A DNA stretch of 64,000 nucleotides from Candidatus Saccharibacteria bacterium oral taxon 488 (GCA_010202645.1 CP047920.1:558001-622000); one strand, 5' to 3'; counted from the stretch's first letter, positions 8,036-16,013 are shown. The notes: generated by a model from the letters alone, not told the origin. Numbers and translations are program-made.

Positions 8036-8473
8036 CTACAATTGTTTGGCGAAGGCATTAGTGCTACGTACGACCGCGCCTTTTTTCAAGTAGAATCGCT
8101 GCGCCGCTTCACGTTCTGGGCGCGATGTAAACTCCAGTTTTTGAGCACCCTGTTCACGACCCCAGTCAATGACGGCGTCCCAGAGTTGAGAGCCGACACC
8201 CTTGCCCTGTACCGTCGGGTCGGTCACAAAATCATCAAGATAGATTTTACGCCCAGCAGCCGGCCCAAGTAGCAGTGCTGCCGTTGCCATGCCAACGACT
8301 TTGCCTGATAACCGCGCCAACAGCAACACATGGCTCGGCGAGTCAATGATCTGCTGTAATAACTCGGTGTCGGCTGGATGTGGCTTGCTGGTGAGTGCCG
8401 CGATGAGGTTAGTAATGTCTGCCACATCAGATTCGGCGATGTGGGATGCGCGTTCAATTGTCAATTCGTTCAT
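8036..8473 (-). CDS. GNAT family N-acetyltransferase
   Basis: 145 aa. The acetyl-CoA binding motif VQGKGVGSQLWDAVIDWG at about residues 91-108 matches Q-x-x-G-x-G/A, preceded by the strand YLDDFVTDP and followed by LEFTSRPEREAAQRFYLKKGA, the usual Y-x-x-x-G-F/A block of GNAT proteins. These enzymes move an acetyl group from acetyl-CoA to an amine; the substrate is not evident. It is read divergently from pta, with only 20 nt between the two start codons. The plus-strand and minus-strand -10 boxes overlap, and both messages are predicted to be leaderless. Confidence 0.85.
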   Translation of the reverse strand: MNELTIERASHIAESDVADITNLIAALTSKPHPADTELLQQIIDSPSHVLLLARLSGKVVGMATAALLLGPAAGRKIYLDDFVTDPTVQGKGVGSQLWDAVIDWGREQGAQKLEFTSRPEREAAQRFYLKKGAVVRSTNAFAKQL

Positions 8474-8479
8474 AGTTCC

Positions 8480-8487
8480 ATTATACT
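8480..8487. promoter_or_regulatory. Overlapping divergent -10 boxes (GNAT and pta)
   Basis: The minus-strand TATAAT (8480-8485) is 6 nt from the GNAT ATG; the plus-strand TATACT (8482-8487) is 6 nt from the pta ATG. The two hexamers share four positions. A TTGTCA at about 8458-8463 is a plausible -35 for pta. Confidence 0.65.
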
Positions 8488-8493
8488 ATACTC

Positions 8494-9357
8494 ATGAATC
8501 AGCACATACGAGACTTAGCAAAAATTTTAGCTTTAAACCCGCCGCGCGTGGTATTTCCTGAGGGCGATAATCACATCATCCAGCAGGCAGCGCGCGCACT
8601 AGAAGAAAGCGGCGCGGTGCAGCCGGTGCTGCTTGATGGAAAAGAGGACGCTATCAGTCGCGGTGCAACGATGCTAACGAGCAGCGAGACTGACGTTATG
8701 GTGGCTGGGATTGATCATCCAACGAAAGACGTGCTGCGGGCTGGGCTGAAAATTGTTGGACTAGCGCCCGATATTCGGTATGCGTCTAGCTTTTTCGTGA
8801 TGGATATCCCACAGTTTCAGGGCGGCGAACACGGTTTGTTATTCTTTGCTGATTGTGGCATGAACATTCAGCCAAACGCCGAGCAGCTAGCGGCAATTGC
8901 TGTGGCCTCGGCGGATAGTGCGGCGTCACTTGGCTGGGAGCCGCGCGTGGCTATGTTGTCATACTCAACGAAAGGCAGCGCTGGTGGCGACAGTGTCGAG
9001 CTCGTCACCCAGGCACTGCAGCTCGTCAAAACAGAACAGCCCGATATACTCATTGACGGTGAACTGCAATTAGACGCGGCAATCGTCCCGGCTATCGGCC
9101 AGAAAAAATCACCGGACAGTCCGGTTGCTGGCAGAGCTAATGTCCTTGTTTTCCCTGATCTTGATTCTGGCAATATCGCTTATAAGCTAGCCGAACACCT
9201 GGCTGGCGGCCATGCATACGGGCCGATCTTGCAGGGTTTTGCTCAGCCGATCAGCGATCTATCGCGCGGCTCCAGCGTTGATGATGTGATTGGCGCCACG
9301 CTCATCACTGCCAGCATAGCGCGGGGTGCACGCCTAGCAACGAGGGCTACTGGGTGA
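8494..9357 (+). CDS. pta: Phosphate acetyltransferase (short form)
   Basis: 287 aa; converts acetyl-CoA and phosphate to acetyl phosphate, which acetate kinase would use to make ATP. Family blocks seen are RVVFPEGDNHIIQQAARAL at the N-terminus, DVMVAGIDHPTKDVLRAGL, RVAMLSYSTKGSAGG, DGELQLDAAIVP and ANVLVFPDLDSGNIAYKL (normally A-N-x-L-I-F-P-x-L-x-x-G-N-I-x-Y-K). It is about 40 residues shorter than usual because the segment between LLDGKEDAI and the DVMVAGIDHPT block is nearly absent. All active-site loops near the end are present. Leaderless start. Its 3' end overlaps the convergent Ham1-like gene by 11 nt. No acetate kinase gene is in the window. Confidence 0.9.
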   Translation: MNQHIRDLAKILALNPPRVVFPEGDNHIIQQAARALEESGAVQPVLLDGKEDAISRGATMLTSSETDVMVAGIDHPTKDVLRAGLKIVGLAPDIRYASSFFVMDIPQFQGGEHGLLFFADCGMNIQPNAEQLAAIAVASADSAASLGWEPRVAMLSYSTKGSAGGDSVELVTQALQLVKTEQPDILIDGELQLDAAIVPAIGQKKSPDSPVAGRANVLVFPDLDSGNIAYKLAEHLAGGHAYGPILQGFAQPISDLSRGSSVDDVIGATLITASIARGARLATRATG

Positions 9358-9916
9358 CATACCACTGCGCAAATTGATGCCATTGCTGCAACGTGTCGGT
9401 TCTAACCGCCAGGCCTTGATCGCGCCGATCAAACACCTCGGACATCGTCAGGCCGTTACTACCATCCATCGTAATAATCTTGTTAACCGACGCACCACTC
9501 TTGCCACGCGGCGGAGCGACAAACTTCCCCGGCTGATCAAAGATAAACGTCTGTAGAGTATGCCCGTCGTAATAAGCAACAATATCATGGAGAATAATCT
9601 GCCAATCGTCTTTATCGCGTAGCAGCGCCAAAAAATCCTCGGGCGTCAACCAGTGCGCGATATCCTTCATATAGCCACCCGGAAAGCCGCCGAGCGCGGG
9701 CACTTCCCAATTACTATCGTTGACAACAACCGGCTTGCCAGCCCTCTCGTACGCTGCCCGAACCTTAGCCTCGGTAATTTTTAATGGATCACGGTGCTGG
9801 ATCTCATCAATATCTAGATTAATAATCTCCACCGCTATGTCGTATTGACTCAGCGTAGCTGTCGCTTCCTCGATTTTACGTGGGTTACCAGTGACGAGAT
9901 TGATGTGTTTTGTCAT
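9347..9916 (-). CDS. Ham1/RdgB-like nucleoside triphosphate pyrophosphatase, paralogue 1
   Basis: 189 aa if started at the ATG at 9916, chosen because MTKHINLVTGNPRKIEEA is the exact family start and TATAAT lies 7 nt upstream; the longer reading from 9988 covers the promoter. The T-G-N-x-x-K nucleotide loop is present. The metal-binding strand reads VVVNDSNWEVPALGGFPGGY, in which the usual D-D-S/T-G-L is changed to N-D-S-N-W. Members hydrolyse ITP, XTP or dITP to monophosphates and so keep deaminated purines out of DNA. The altered loop suggests shifted specificity. It belongs to a run of five nucleotide-related genes on this strand. Confidence 0.8.
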   Translation of the reverse strand: MTKHINLVTGNPRKIEEATATLSQYDIAVEIINLDIDEIQHRDPLKITEAKVRAAYERAGKPVVVNDSNWEVPALGGFPGGYMKDIAHWLTPEDFLALLRDKDDWQIILHDIVAYYDGHTLQTFIFDQPGKFVAPPRGKSGASVNKIITMDGSNGLTMSEVFDRRDQGLAVRTDTLQQWHQFAQWYVTQ

Positions 9917-9984
9917 GGGGTTTATTATAGCATTTCTTATTTTAGTGTAGCCGTAGCACTGGTTTTGCCATAGGGAATCCTTCG

Positions 9985-10335
9985 TCAACCAACCTCACTC
10001 AGCGCCTTTATAATATCCTCATCCCGTGAGACCGCATGAACATTTGGCAGTTGTAGAAACCATTTTGGGGTATCATGAACGACCACCACTGGTTTACCAA
10101 GCGCTATCGCCATGCCAACTTCGTAGCGCGCACTCTCCTGGTCGGATTCCCATAGATACACCAAAACATCGGCAGTGCGAATGGCCTGAACCTCATCTTC
10201 TGGGCCGAAATTTGTCTCGTCGTCTTTGTAATTATAATACCAATTGCACGGAATGCTATAGCCGGAGGCCTCTAAAGTTGCCGCCACGCGATTCGCCCTA
10301 TCGAGATTTTTGCCAGCTAGGTAGATCACTTTCAT
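9985..10335 (-). CDS. Nucleoside 2-deoxyribosyltransferase-like protein
   Basis: 116 aa. The Rossmann-like start KVIYLAGKNLDRANRV, the D-V-L-V-Y-L strand and the segment SARYEVGMAIALGKPVVVV match the deoxyribosyltransferase family, where the Glu of the E-x-G-x-A-x-x-x-G-K-P-V block is the catalytic nucleophile. Such enzymes swap bases on deoxyribonucleosides for salvage, or cleave deoxynucleotides. The protein is smaller than most (about 150 aa), lacking part of the C-terminal cap. TATTAT ends 6 nt before the ATG, so the message is probably leaderless. It sits between the two Ham1-like genes, supporting a nucleotide-salvage role. Confidence 0.7.
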   Translation of the reverse strand: MKVIYLAGKNLDRANRVAATLEASGYSIPCNWYYNYKDDETNFGPEDEVQAIRTADVLVYLWESDQESARYEVGMAIALGKPVVVVHDTPKWFLQLPNVHAVSRDEDIIKALSEVG

Positions 10336-10355
10336 ATATAAATAATAGCATGTGT

Positions 10356-10910
10356 TTATTCAAGTGTGGCGAGAAAATGGCGGACGACATCGATTGGCTT
10401 GAATAAGCGGTACGTCTCAGCGTCCTCATCTGGCGTTAATTCGGCACGAGTTTTACCCTCGTAGCCATCCGGGCAAAATATTTTATCCCAGCCAAAGCCG
10501 CCATCGCCTATGGGATGCTCAGAGATGGCGCCATGAAGTTCAGCGCGAAATAACTTGATCCGCTGGCCGTCGTAGTAGCCAAATACACATGCCGCCACTG
10601 CCGATCGATCGCCAAAGCCATCAAGCATCCGGCAAAGATTCTCTAAACCGTTCGGCGCCTCGACAAAAAACTTAATAAACGGACCCGGCAGTCCTCCCAA
10701 TGCTGTAAACTCAAGCGCCACATCCTCAATCAAAACCGGACATTTGGCGATTACATACGCCTGACGCACCTTATACTCAACAACTTCTTCCAAACTAGTT
10801 GATTGAATCTCTGCTAAATCAACCGCCCGATGTTTCAGCGGTAAGTCCAGCATGCGCGATAAATAATCTGCTTTGTGCTGATTGCCGGTGATAAAAGTGA
10901 TTGTCTTCAT
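10356..10910 (-). CDS. Ham1/RdgB-like nucleoside triphosphate pyrophosphatase, paralogue 2
   Basis: 184 aa from the ATG at 10910. It has the T-G-N-x-x-K loop (TFITGNQHKADYLSRML), the acidic strand VLIEDVALEFTALGGLPGPF, and the late GFGWDKIFCPDGYEGKTRAEL block (family pattern G-F-G-Y-D-P-I-F-x-P-x-G, then K-N-x-I-S). It therefore keeps more of the canonical RdgB C-terminal signature than its neighbour at 9347. Likely hydrolyses non-canonical purine triphosphates. The start follows the stop of the MazG-DUF1653 gene after a few bases, so the two are co-transcribed. Confidence 0.82.
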   Translation of the reverse strand: MKTITFITGNQHKADYLSRMLDLPLKHRAVDLAEIQSTSLEEVVEYKVRQAYVIAKCPVLIEDVALEFTALGGLPGPFIKFFVEAPNGLENLCRMLDGFGDRSAVAACVFGYYDGQRIKLFRAELHGAISEHPIGDGGFGWDKIFCPDGYEGKTRAELTPDEDAETYRLFKPIDVVRHFLATLE

Positions 10911-10915
10911 CACAC

Positions 10916-11572
10916 TTACACCTGAGCTTTGGAGTTTATTTTCTCGAATCGCGGCACAGATTTCCCGTCCAGCACTACTGTTTCCGTAAACATACTGACG
11001 GGGCGGGCGAATAGTTCATATTCATTTTCATAGAGAGGTCGATAGATCACCAAAAGATCTTCCGTCTCAGTTTCCAATGCGAGGCCGATCACCTCGTACA
11101 GCTTGCCTGATTTGCTGTACCGGTATACACCCTTGCTAATCCTCGTACGATGGCTCTGCTCTTCGCTATCCACTGTTTCTTCATGATACTTCCCCGGCTG
11201 AGCGCGCAGTATTTCCACCCATCTACTGTCATCCGTAAAATCATTGTATTCAATATAGTGCCGATTATCAAAGCCACCATTATCCTGCTTTTTACGTGCC
11301 ATTTCTTCTTGAACTTGCTCTATAGAAAAGCCAAAGGCCTGGCGCAGCGCATCAACGACTTCTTGCAAATCAGCCAGCTCTTTGAGCGATTCATCGCGCT
11401 GATTATCATCCAGCGGAATCTCATCCGCCTCCTCGTGAACCTTGCGGAGCAGCTCGCGGCGAAATTCTTGCTTGTCTAATGTCCGGTATTCCGTATGCAA
11501 AAATTCTGGATCATCCAGGCACTTTTTTACCACTTTATCACGCACTAATTTTTGTAAGTAAAATCGGATCAT
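10916..11572 (-). CDS. MazG-like nucleotide pyrophosphohydrolase fused to DUF1653
   Basis: 218 aa with two parts. Residues 1-120 are an all-helical MazG-like/PRA-PH type domain: KLVRDKVVKKC near the start, then KVHEEADEIPLDDNQ and SLKELADLQEVVDALRQAFG, which give the E-E-x-x-E and E-L-x-D-x-x-E-V metal sites. Residues about 145-215 match DUF1653: GVYRYSKSGKLYEVIG, DLLVIYRPLYENEYELFARP, SMFTETVVLDGKSVPRFEKI. The first part removes pyrophosphate from NTPs or dNTPs; DUF1653 has no known activity. The gene is 5 nt from its upstream neighbour and 3-6 nt from the next Ham1-like gene. A fused house-cleaning enzyme is the best reading. Confidence 0.82.
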   Translation of the reverse strand: MIRFYLQKLVRDKVVKKCLDDPEFLHTEYRTLDKQEFRRELLRKVHEEADEIPLDDNQRDESLKELADLQEVVDALRQAFGFSIEQVQEEMARKKQDNGGFDNRHYIEYNDFTDDSRWVEILRAQPGKYHEETVDSEEQSHRTRISKGVYRYSKSGKLYEVIGLALETETEDLLVIYRPLYENEYELFARPVSMFTETVVLDGKSVPRFEKINSKAQV

Positions 11573-11576
11573 CTCA

Positions 11577-11981
11577 TTACTTCCGTTGAGTTACTGTTTC
11601 AACGCCGTCTTCATAAACCAATTCGCCAATCTCAACTTCGTAAATATGCTTGTCGTTACGAAACGCAAAAAATCGGACGGCTTTATGTTGCTGCCAGGCT
11701 TGAACTATTTCCGCCCGCACGCCATCAGCTATGTCGCCAAACACCCACAGCTCATCAGCGCGCGCCACCAGCGTATTATTAGCGCGCCGCACCGTATCAC
11801 GCTCCACCGCGTCGAGCAAAAAGTAGTCAAAACTGGTAAATGGATTGATCGGCACAACACCTTGCTCAAGCGCAAATTTCGTGACGAAAAATCTCATGTA
11901 AAAATATTTCTTGGACATCGCCGTAAACACAACCGTGTCGGCGGGTTTGATAGTGAGGGCGCGATGTGATTGCTGAGTCAT
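11577..11981 (-). CDS. Small Rossmann-like protein related to deoxyribosyltransferase/DUF4406-type families
   Basis: 134 aa. After a short start, VVFTAMSKKYFYMRFFVTKFALEQG is followed by VVPINPFTSFDYFLLDAVERD and ADELWVFGDIADGVRAEIVQAW. The order (strand, tyrosine-rich helix, P-x-x-P/F region, D-E-L-W-V-F-G, then an E after G-V/M-x-x-E-I) is that of proteins of the nucleoside deoxyribosyltransferase superfamily with unknown substrate. The assignment is by motif order only. It has a strong AAGGAGGT ribosome site and leads the five-gene nucleotide cluster, 5 nt before the MazG-DUF1653 gene. Confidence 0.55.
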   Translation of the reverse strand: MTQQSHRALTIKPADTVVFTAMSKKYFYMRFFVTKFALEQGVVPINPFTSFDYFLLDAVERDTVRRANNTLVARADELWVFGDIADGVRAEIVQAWQQHKAVRFFAFRNDKHIYEVEIGELVYEDGVETVTQRK

Positions 11982-11994
11982 GGTTATTACCTCC

Positions 11995-14025
11995 TTATTG
12001 TATAAGCTCTAACAATGTTTGTTCATCAATAATTTTGGTGCCGTATTGCTCGGCTTTTTTCAACTTGCTGGCACCGACTTTACCACCGGTTACCAAATAT
12101 GTTGTATCTTTTGCAACAGCGGTTTGGAAAGTGCCGCCGAGATTACGGATTATTTCCGCGGCGGCGTCACGACCCATCGACTGCAGGGTGCCGGTGATAA
12201 CAAAACTTTGACCAGCTAGTCGGTCGGATTTTTGACTAAACTGCGGTGTCACACCCAAATCGGTAAATTTTTCGAGCAGCGTCGCGTTATCTTCATCAGC
12301 AAACCACGCCACGATTGACTCGGCAACAATTTCACCCACGCCATCCACTTCGCGCAGCTCATCAATGGTCGCGCGAGACATAGCCTCAAGACTCTCAAAG
12401 TGACTTGTCAGGTCAATCGCCGTCTGCGCGCCAACATGCCGAATGCCAAGGCCAAACAAAAATCGCTCCAAGGCTGGCTGTTTTTTGGCAGCAATGGCAT
12501 CGATGAGCTTTTGTGCAGAAATCTCAGCAAAACGCTCCAAACTAAGCAAATCGTCTTTCGTCAACCGGTAAATATCCGCCAAGTCCTTGACCAACTTAGC
12601 CTCGACCAGCGCCTCGACATTTTTCTCGCCCAGCGTATCGATATCCAGCGCACCTTTGGAGGCAAAATGCGCTAGGGCTCGCTTCAAAATCAGCGGACCG
12701 CTCAAACCTTTAACCCGGTACACCGCCTCGCCTGCTGGCCGCACAAATTCTAGTTCCGGATATTGGCGCGCCAGCTCTGCTGGATAGTCAATCGGCTTAG
12801 TATCTGCCGGTCGCAATTCTTTCAGTACAGTTTGCACCTGCGGAATGATGTCGCCCGCCTTGAAAATCACCACCGTGTCGCCGCGCCGCACATCCAGCCG
12901 GGCAATTTCGTCGGCGTTATGCAGGCTAGCATGCTGCACCGTCGTACCGGCCACCACCACCGGGTCAAACACCGCTACTGGCGTAGCCGCACCGGTTCGA
13001 CCGATGGAAATAACAATATCGCGGACAATGGTCGTGGCTTCTTCGGCGGCAAATTTATACGCCACTGCCGCTCGTGGTGTCTTGCCAACGATGCCGAGCT
13101 CAGCAAACTGTCGCCGGTCGTTAAGCTTAATGACTGCTCCGTCGGTATTAAACTGCAGCGACTGACGCAGCTCATCAAGATGATTAACATAGCTCATCAC
13201 CTCGTCCAAGCCATAGACAATTTGCGTCTGCCGACTGGTAGTGATACCCAGCTCGTTCATCATCTGATAGCCAAAGGCAATCGTCGGCGTGTCCTCGAGG
13301 TTATCACGAATGATGTCATAGCCAACAAAATGGAGCGGACGCTCTGCCACCAATTTTGGATCAAGCTGGCGAATCGTCCCCGCCGCCAAATTACGCGGAT
13401 TAGCAAATTCTGGCTGACCAGCCGCTCGCCGACGCTGGTTTAATGCTGCAAAGTCAGCCTTGTGCATCACAATTTCACCACGAATTTCCGTTCGACCACG
13501 CAAAAAATGAGCAAATCGCTGGTTGGCGCGCAGTGTCAGCGGCACATTCTGAATCGTACGCACGTTCATAGTCACGTCTTCACCAACTAATCCGTCGCCG
13601 CGCGTCACTGCCCGCGTCAGCACACCGTCCTCATAAATTAGCGCGCAGGCCAGGCCATCCATCTTGATATCACACAAAAATTCTTCAGTGATATCACTAC
13701 GCACTTTGTGCATACGCTCTATCCATGCCGCAACTTCCGCCCGGTCAAACACGTCCTGCAGTGAAATCATCCGCGTTTGATGCTGAACCTTAGCGAATTT
13801 ACTGAGCGCTTTTCCTGCCACCCGCTGGGTTGGGCTGTCTGGCGTGATAAGTTCCGGAAATTGCTCTTCCAGCTGCGACAGTTCATGTTTCAGGCTATCA
13901 GCCGCCGCCTCGCTCATGATCGATTCGTCAAGCACATGATAATGATAGCGATAATCATTGATCAGATCTCGCAGTTTGACAATTCGTTGCTCGGCCGCCT
14001 GCCTATCAAGCTGGCGCACTGTCAT
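11995..14025 (-). CDS. ligA: NAD-dependent DNA ligase, zinc-finger cysteines lost
   Basis: 676 aa from the ATG at 14025 (MTVRQLDRQAAEQRIVKLRD); the longer reading lies inside the next gene. Seals nicks using NAD. The Ia domain carries YRYHYHVLDESIMSEAAAD, and the adenylated lysine is K121 in CDIKMDGLAC. The OB fold, helix-hairpin-helix (LFGLGIRHVGAQTA, LREVDGVGEIVAESI) and BRCT (FVITGTLQSMGRDAA) domains follow. The zinc ribbon, normally C-P-x-C, R-C-x-N/G and a final C, reads YPELEFVRPAGEAVYRVKGL, so all four cysteines are replaced. The ribbon fold may be kept without metal. The 5' end overlaps the membrane-protein gene by 20 nt. Confidence 0.95.
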   Translation of the reverse strand: MTVRQLDRQAAEQRIVKLRDLINDYRYHYHVLDESIMSEAAADSLKHELSQLEEQFPELITPDSPTQRVAGKALSKFAKVQHQTRMISLQDVFDRAEVAAWIERMHKVRSDITEEFLCDIKMDGLACALIYEDGVLTRAVTRGDGLVGEDVTMNVRTIQNVPLTLRANQRFAHFLRGRTEIRGEIVMHKADFAALNQRRRAAGQPEFANPRNLAAGTIRQLDPKLVAERPLHFVGYDIIRDNLEDTPTIAFGYQMMNELGITTSRQTQIVYGLDEVMSYVNHLDELRQSLQFNTDGAVIKLNDRRQFAELGIVGKTPRAAVAYKFAAEEATTIVRDIVISIGRTGAATPVAVFDPVVVAGTTVQHASLHNADEIARLDVRRGDTVVIFKAGDIIPQVQTVLKELRPADTKPIDYPAELARQYPELEFVRPAGEAVYRVKGLSGPLILKRALAHFASKGALDIDTLGEKNVEALVEAKLVKDLADIYRLTKDDLLSLERFAEISAQKLIDAIAAKKQPALERFLFGLGIRHVGAQTAIDLTSHFESLEAMSRATIDELREVDGVGEIVAESIVAWFADEDNATLLEKFTDLGVTPQFSQKSDRLAGQSFVITGTLQSMGRDAAAEIIRNLGGTFQTAVAKDTTYLVTGGKVGASKLKKAEQYGTKIIDEQTLLELIQ

Positions 14026-15121
14026 CAGCGACGACCTTTCGGTAGAATAGATAGATGTAGCACGCCGAGGCAACAATCGAGAACGCCACCAACATCAACG
14101 CCACGAGCGGCACCAGCGGCAACCAGTTCAACGCCGGTATCACCGTTTTGAGTGCGCCATCAATCGTAATAACCGGAATAAGCACCGCCGCCCAAACCAC
14201 GGCGAGCACCAGCAGCAGCCACATTAACCGCAGCAAAATTCGCATCCGCCGCCCCAAGACAACATCCGAGGCCAGTCGCGCCGCTTCTAGTGGATACATC
14301 CCCGGTAGAGTGATAATTACCATAGCAAACAGCGTACTCGTCAGCCAATATATCGACAAGGTGACGATTAATATGGTGGCGCCGGCCGCCAACATCAGCA
14401 CCACCGTCTGCTGTAACATGCCCGACGTGTCGGCTGCTCCATAAATAATGACCGCTATCGCTGCTGGTAATAATTGAATGAGCGCGATAAACACTAGGAC
14501 CGACAGGGCGATGACCGGCGCGCCCGCATTATACAGCCCATCGCGAATCTTTGGACGCTTACCGACAATTACGCCGCGAACCAGCCAAATTGTCGTCAGC
14601 CATATATACAGCCCGATCAGCGCGCCAATAACCTGCTGCGACGATCCAGCGCTACTCGTCGAGCCACCAAGCTGACTGGTAACCACGCCAGCAAATAGCA
14701 TCAACGTCGGTACGATAGTGCCCAGGGCACCCCCCTGATTCGTTCCATTGATTGTATCCTTTAGCTGCTGATACGTATCTTGCGACATTAATCCCGACAG
14801 TAACACACCCAGTATTGCATATATCGCCGCCAGTCCGACGAAAATCCGCCAGTCTTTTCGCATCAGTTGCCACACTTGGCCAGTCAGGGCGAAGTAGCCC
14901 GGCAGCTTGAGTGAACGACGATAGTCACGCCGCTTGGTCACTCGAAAACTACGGTGCGGCCGACGGCGGAGAAACGCTTGACGGCGCTGCATCAGCCGCT
15001 GCCAAGCCTTATTGAGCCTCTTTTTTAACGATACTGTTTTTTTTGTCGCGGCGCGACTATCCGCTTTTGAAGTTGCTCGTTTACGCCGCGTGGTGTGTTG
15101 TTTTTTAGTTGGCTTCGTCAT
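14006..15121 (-). CDS. Multi-pass membrane protein with a very basic N-terminus
   Basis: 371 aa. The first 75 residues are rich in Lys and Arg (TKPTKKQHTTRRKRATSK and onward) and would stay in the cytoplasm. About six hydrophobic segments follow, for example FVGLAAIYAILGVLLSGLM, VIALSVLVFIALIQLLPAA and the final PLVPLVALMLVAFSIVASAC. No catalytic motif is visible and no named family is assigned; the general shape resembles uncharacterised membrane proteins common in Saccharibacteria. The basic tail could bind nucleic acid or acidic lipid. It lies 3 nt after htpX and overlaps ligA, so it is probably co-expressed with both. Confidence 0.65.
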   Translation of the reverse strand: MTKPTKKQHTTRRKRATSKADSRAATKKTVSLKKRLNKAWQRLMQRRQAFLRRRPHRSFRVTKRRDYRRSLKLPGYFALTGQVWQLMRKDWRIFVGLAAIYAILGVLLSGLMSQDTYQQLKDTINGTNQGGALGTIVPTLMLFAGVVTSQLGGSTSSAGSSQQVIGALIGLYIWLTTIWLVRGVIVGKRPKIRDGLYNAGAPVIALSVLVFIALIQLLPAAIAVIIYGAADTSGMLQQTVVLMLAAGATILIVTLSIYWLTSTLFAMVIITLPGMYPLEAARLASDVVLGRRMRILLRLMWLLLVLAVVWAAVLIPVITIDGALKTVIPALNWLPLVPLVALMLVAFSIVASACYIYLFYRKVVADDSAPA

Positions 15122-15123
15122 GA

Positions 15124-15999
15124 TTACATCTTCGTTGCATTACTTCGCAGACGTGCGATTCGATCTTCTAGCGGCGGATGGGTGCTAAATAACTTTGAGA
15201 AAAAGCCAGGGCGCAGCGGATTATTCATAAACAAGTTTGCCGTTGAAGTACTCTGCCTGCGCATTGGCCGACCATAACTTTGTAACTTCTCCAGCGCCAT
15301 CGCCAGCCCCTCCGAGTCGCGAGTCAATAGCGCGCCCGAGGCATCCGCGAGATACTCGCGCTGGCGGCTGACTGCCAGTTGCGTAATCGTTGCTAAAATC
15401 GGTGCCAAGATTACTACTATAATACCCACGACGTAGACAACCGGACTGGTATCCCCGTCATCATCATCGCCATAAATCATCATCCGGAGTGCGATATCAG
15501 CAAGCAACCCGATAGCACTCACCAACCCAAAGGCAATCATACTAACGCGAATATCGTAGTTGCGCACATGGCTCATCTCGTGTGCCATCACCGCCTCCAG
15601 CTCGCGCTTGTCCATAATTTCTAGTAGTCCAGTAGTCGCACCGACGATAGCGTGCTTTGGATCGCGGCCCGTCGCAAACGCGTTTGGCGCTGGATCGTCA
15701 ATAATGTAGACTTTTGGCATCGGCATGCCGGAAGCAATCGCGAGGTTTTCTACTACCCGCCACAGCTCCGGCGCATCCTTCTTTTCAATCTGCTGCGCAC
15801 CGCTCATCGCCATGGCCAATTTACCAGCGATATAATATTGTAACCATGCATAAAGCAGTGCACAACCGACAATGATCAACGACAATGAATAGTTCCGTAG
15901 ATACATACCGACCAGCACACCGATTACGCCGATAATCGCCACAAACACTGCCATGATCAGCACGGTGTTTCGCTTATTATGAGAAATTGCACTATACAT
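15124..15999 (-). CDS. htpX: HtpX-like membrane zinc metalloprotease (M48)
   Basis: 291 aa. Two membrane segments at the start (TVLIMAVFVAIIGVIGVLVG and LSLIIVGCALLYAWLQYYIA), the zinc motif HEMSH in VMAHEMSHVRNYDIR, and the third ligand in RQREYLADASGALL define a peptidase of the M48 family. It degrades misfolded membrane proteins, with its active site in the cytoplasm. The PNAFATGRDPKHA block upstream of the zinc site is also typical. TATAAT ends 6 nt before the ATG, so the message is probably leaderless. lemA lies upstream on the same strand behind a terminator, the common lemA-htpX pairing. Confidence 0.92.
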   Translation of the reverse strand: MYSAISHNKRNTVLIMAVFVAIIGVIGVLVGMYLRNYSLSLIIVGCALLYAWLQYYIAGKLAMAMSGAQQIEKKDAPELWRVVENLAIASGMPMPKVYIIDDPAPNAFATGRDPKHAIVGATTGLLEIMDKRELEAVMAHEMSHVRNYDIRVSMIAFGLVSAIGLLADIALRMMIYGDDDDGDTSPVVYVVGIIVVILAPILATITQLAVSRQREYLADASGALLTRDSEGLAMALEKLQSYGRPMRRQSTSTANLFMNNPLRPGFFSKLFSTHPPLEDRIARLRSNATKM

Positions 16000-16005
16000 G
16001 TAGTT

Positions 16006-16011
16006 ATTATA
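16006..16011 (-). promoter_or_regulatory. -10 box of htpX (leaderless)
   Basis: TATAAT on the minus strand, 6 nt from the htpX ATG. It lies directly after the T-tract of the lemA terminator. Confidence 0.6.
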
Positions 16012-16013
16012 CC

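Noticed and set aside
9347..9988. Longer reading of the first Ham1-like gene starting at 9988
   Set aside because: The added 24 residues cover the TATAAT box and are unlike the family; the ATG at 9916 gives the exact family N-terminus.
12763..13443. 226-codon open reading on the plus strand
   Set aside because: It is antisense to ligA, whose frame is supported along its whole length, and shows no family motifs.
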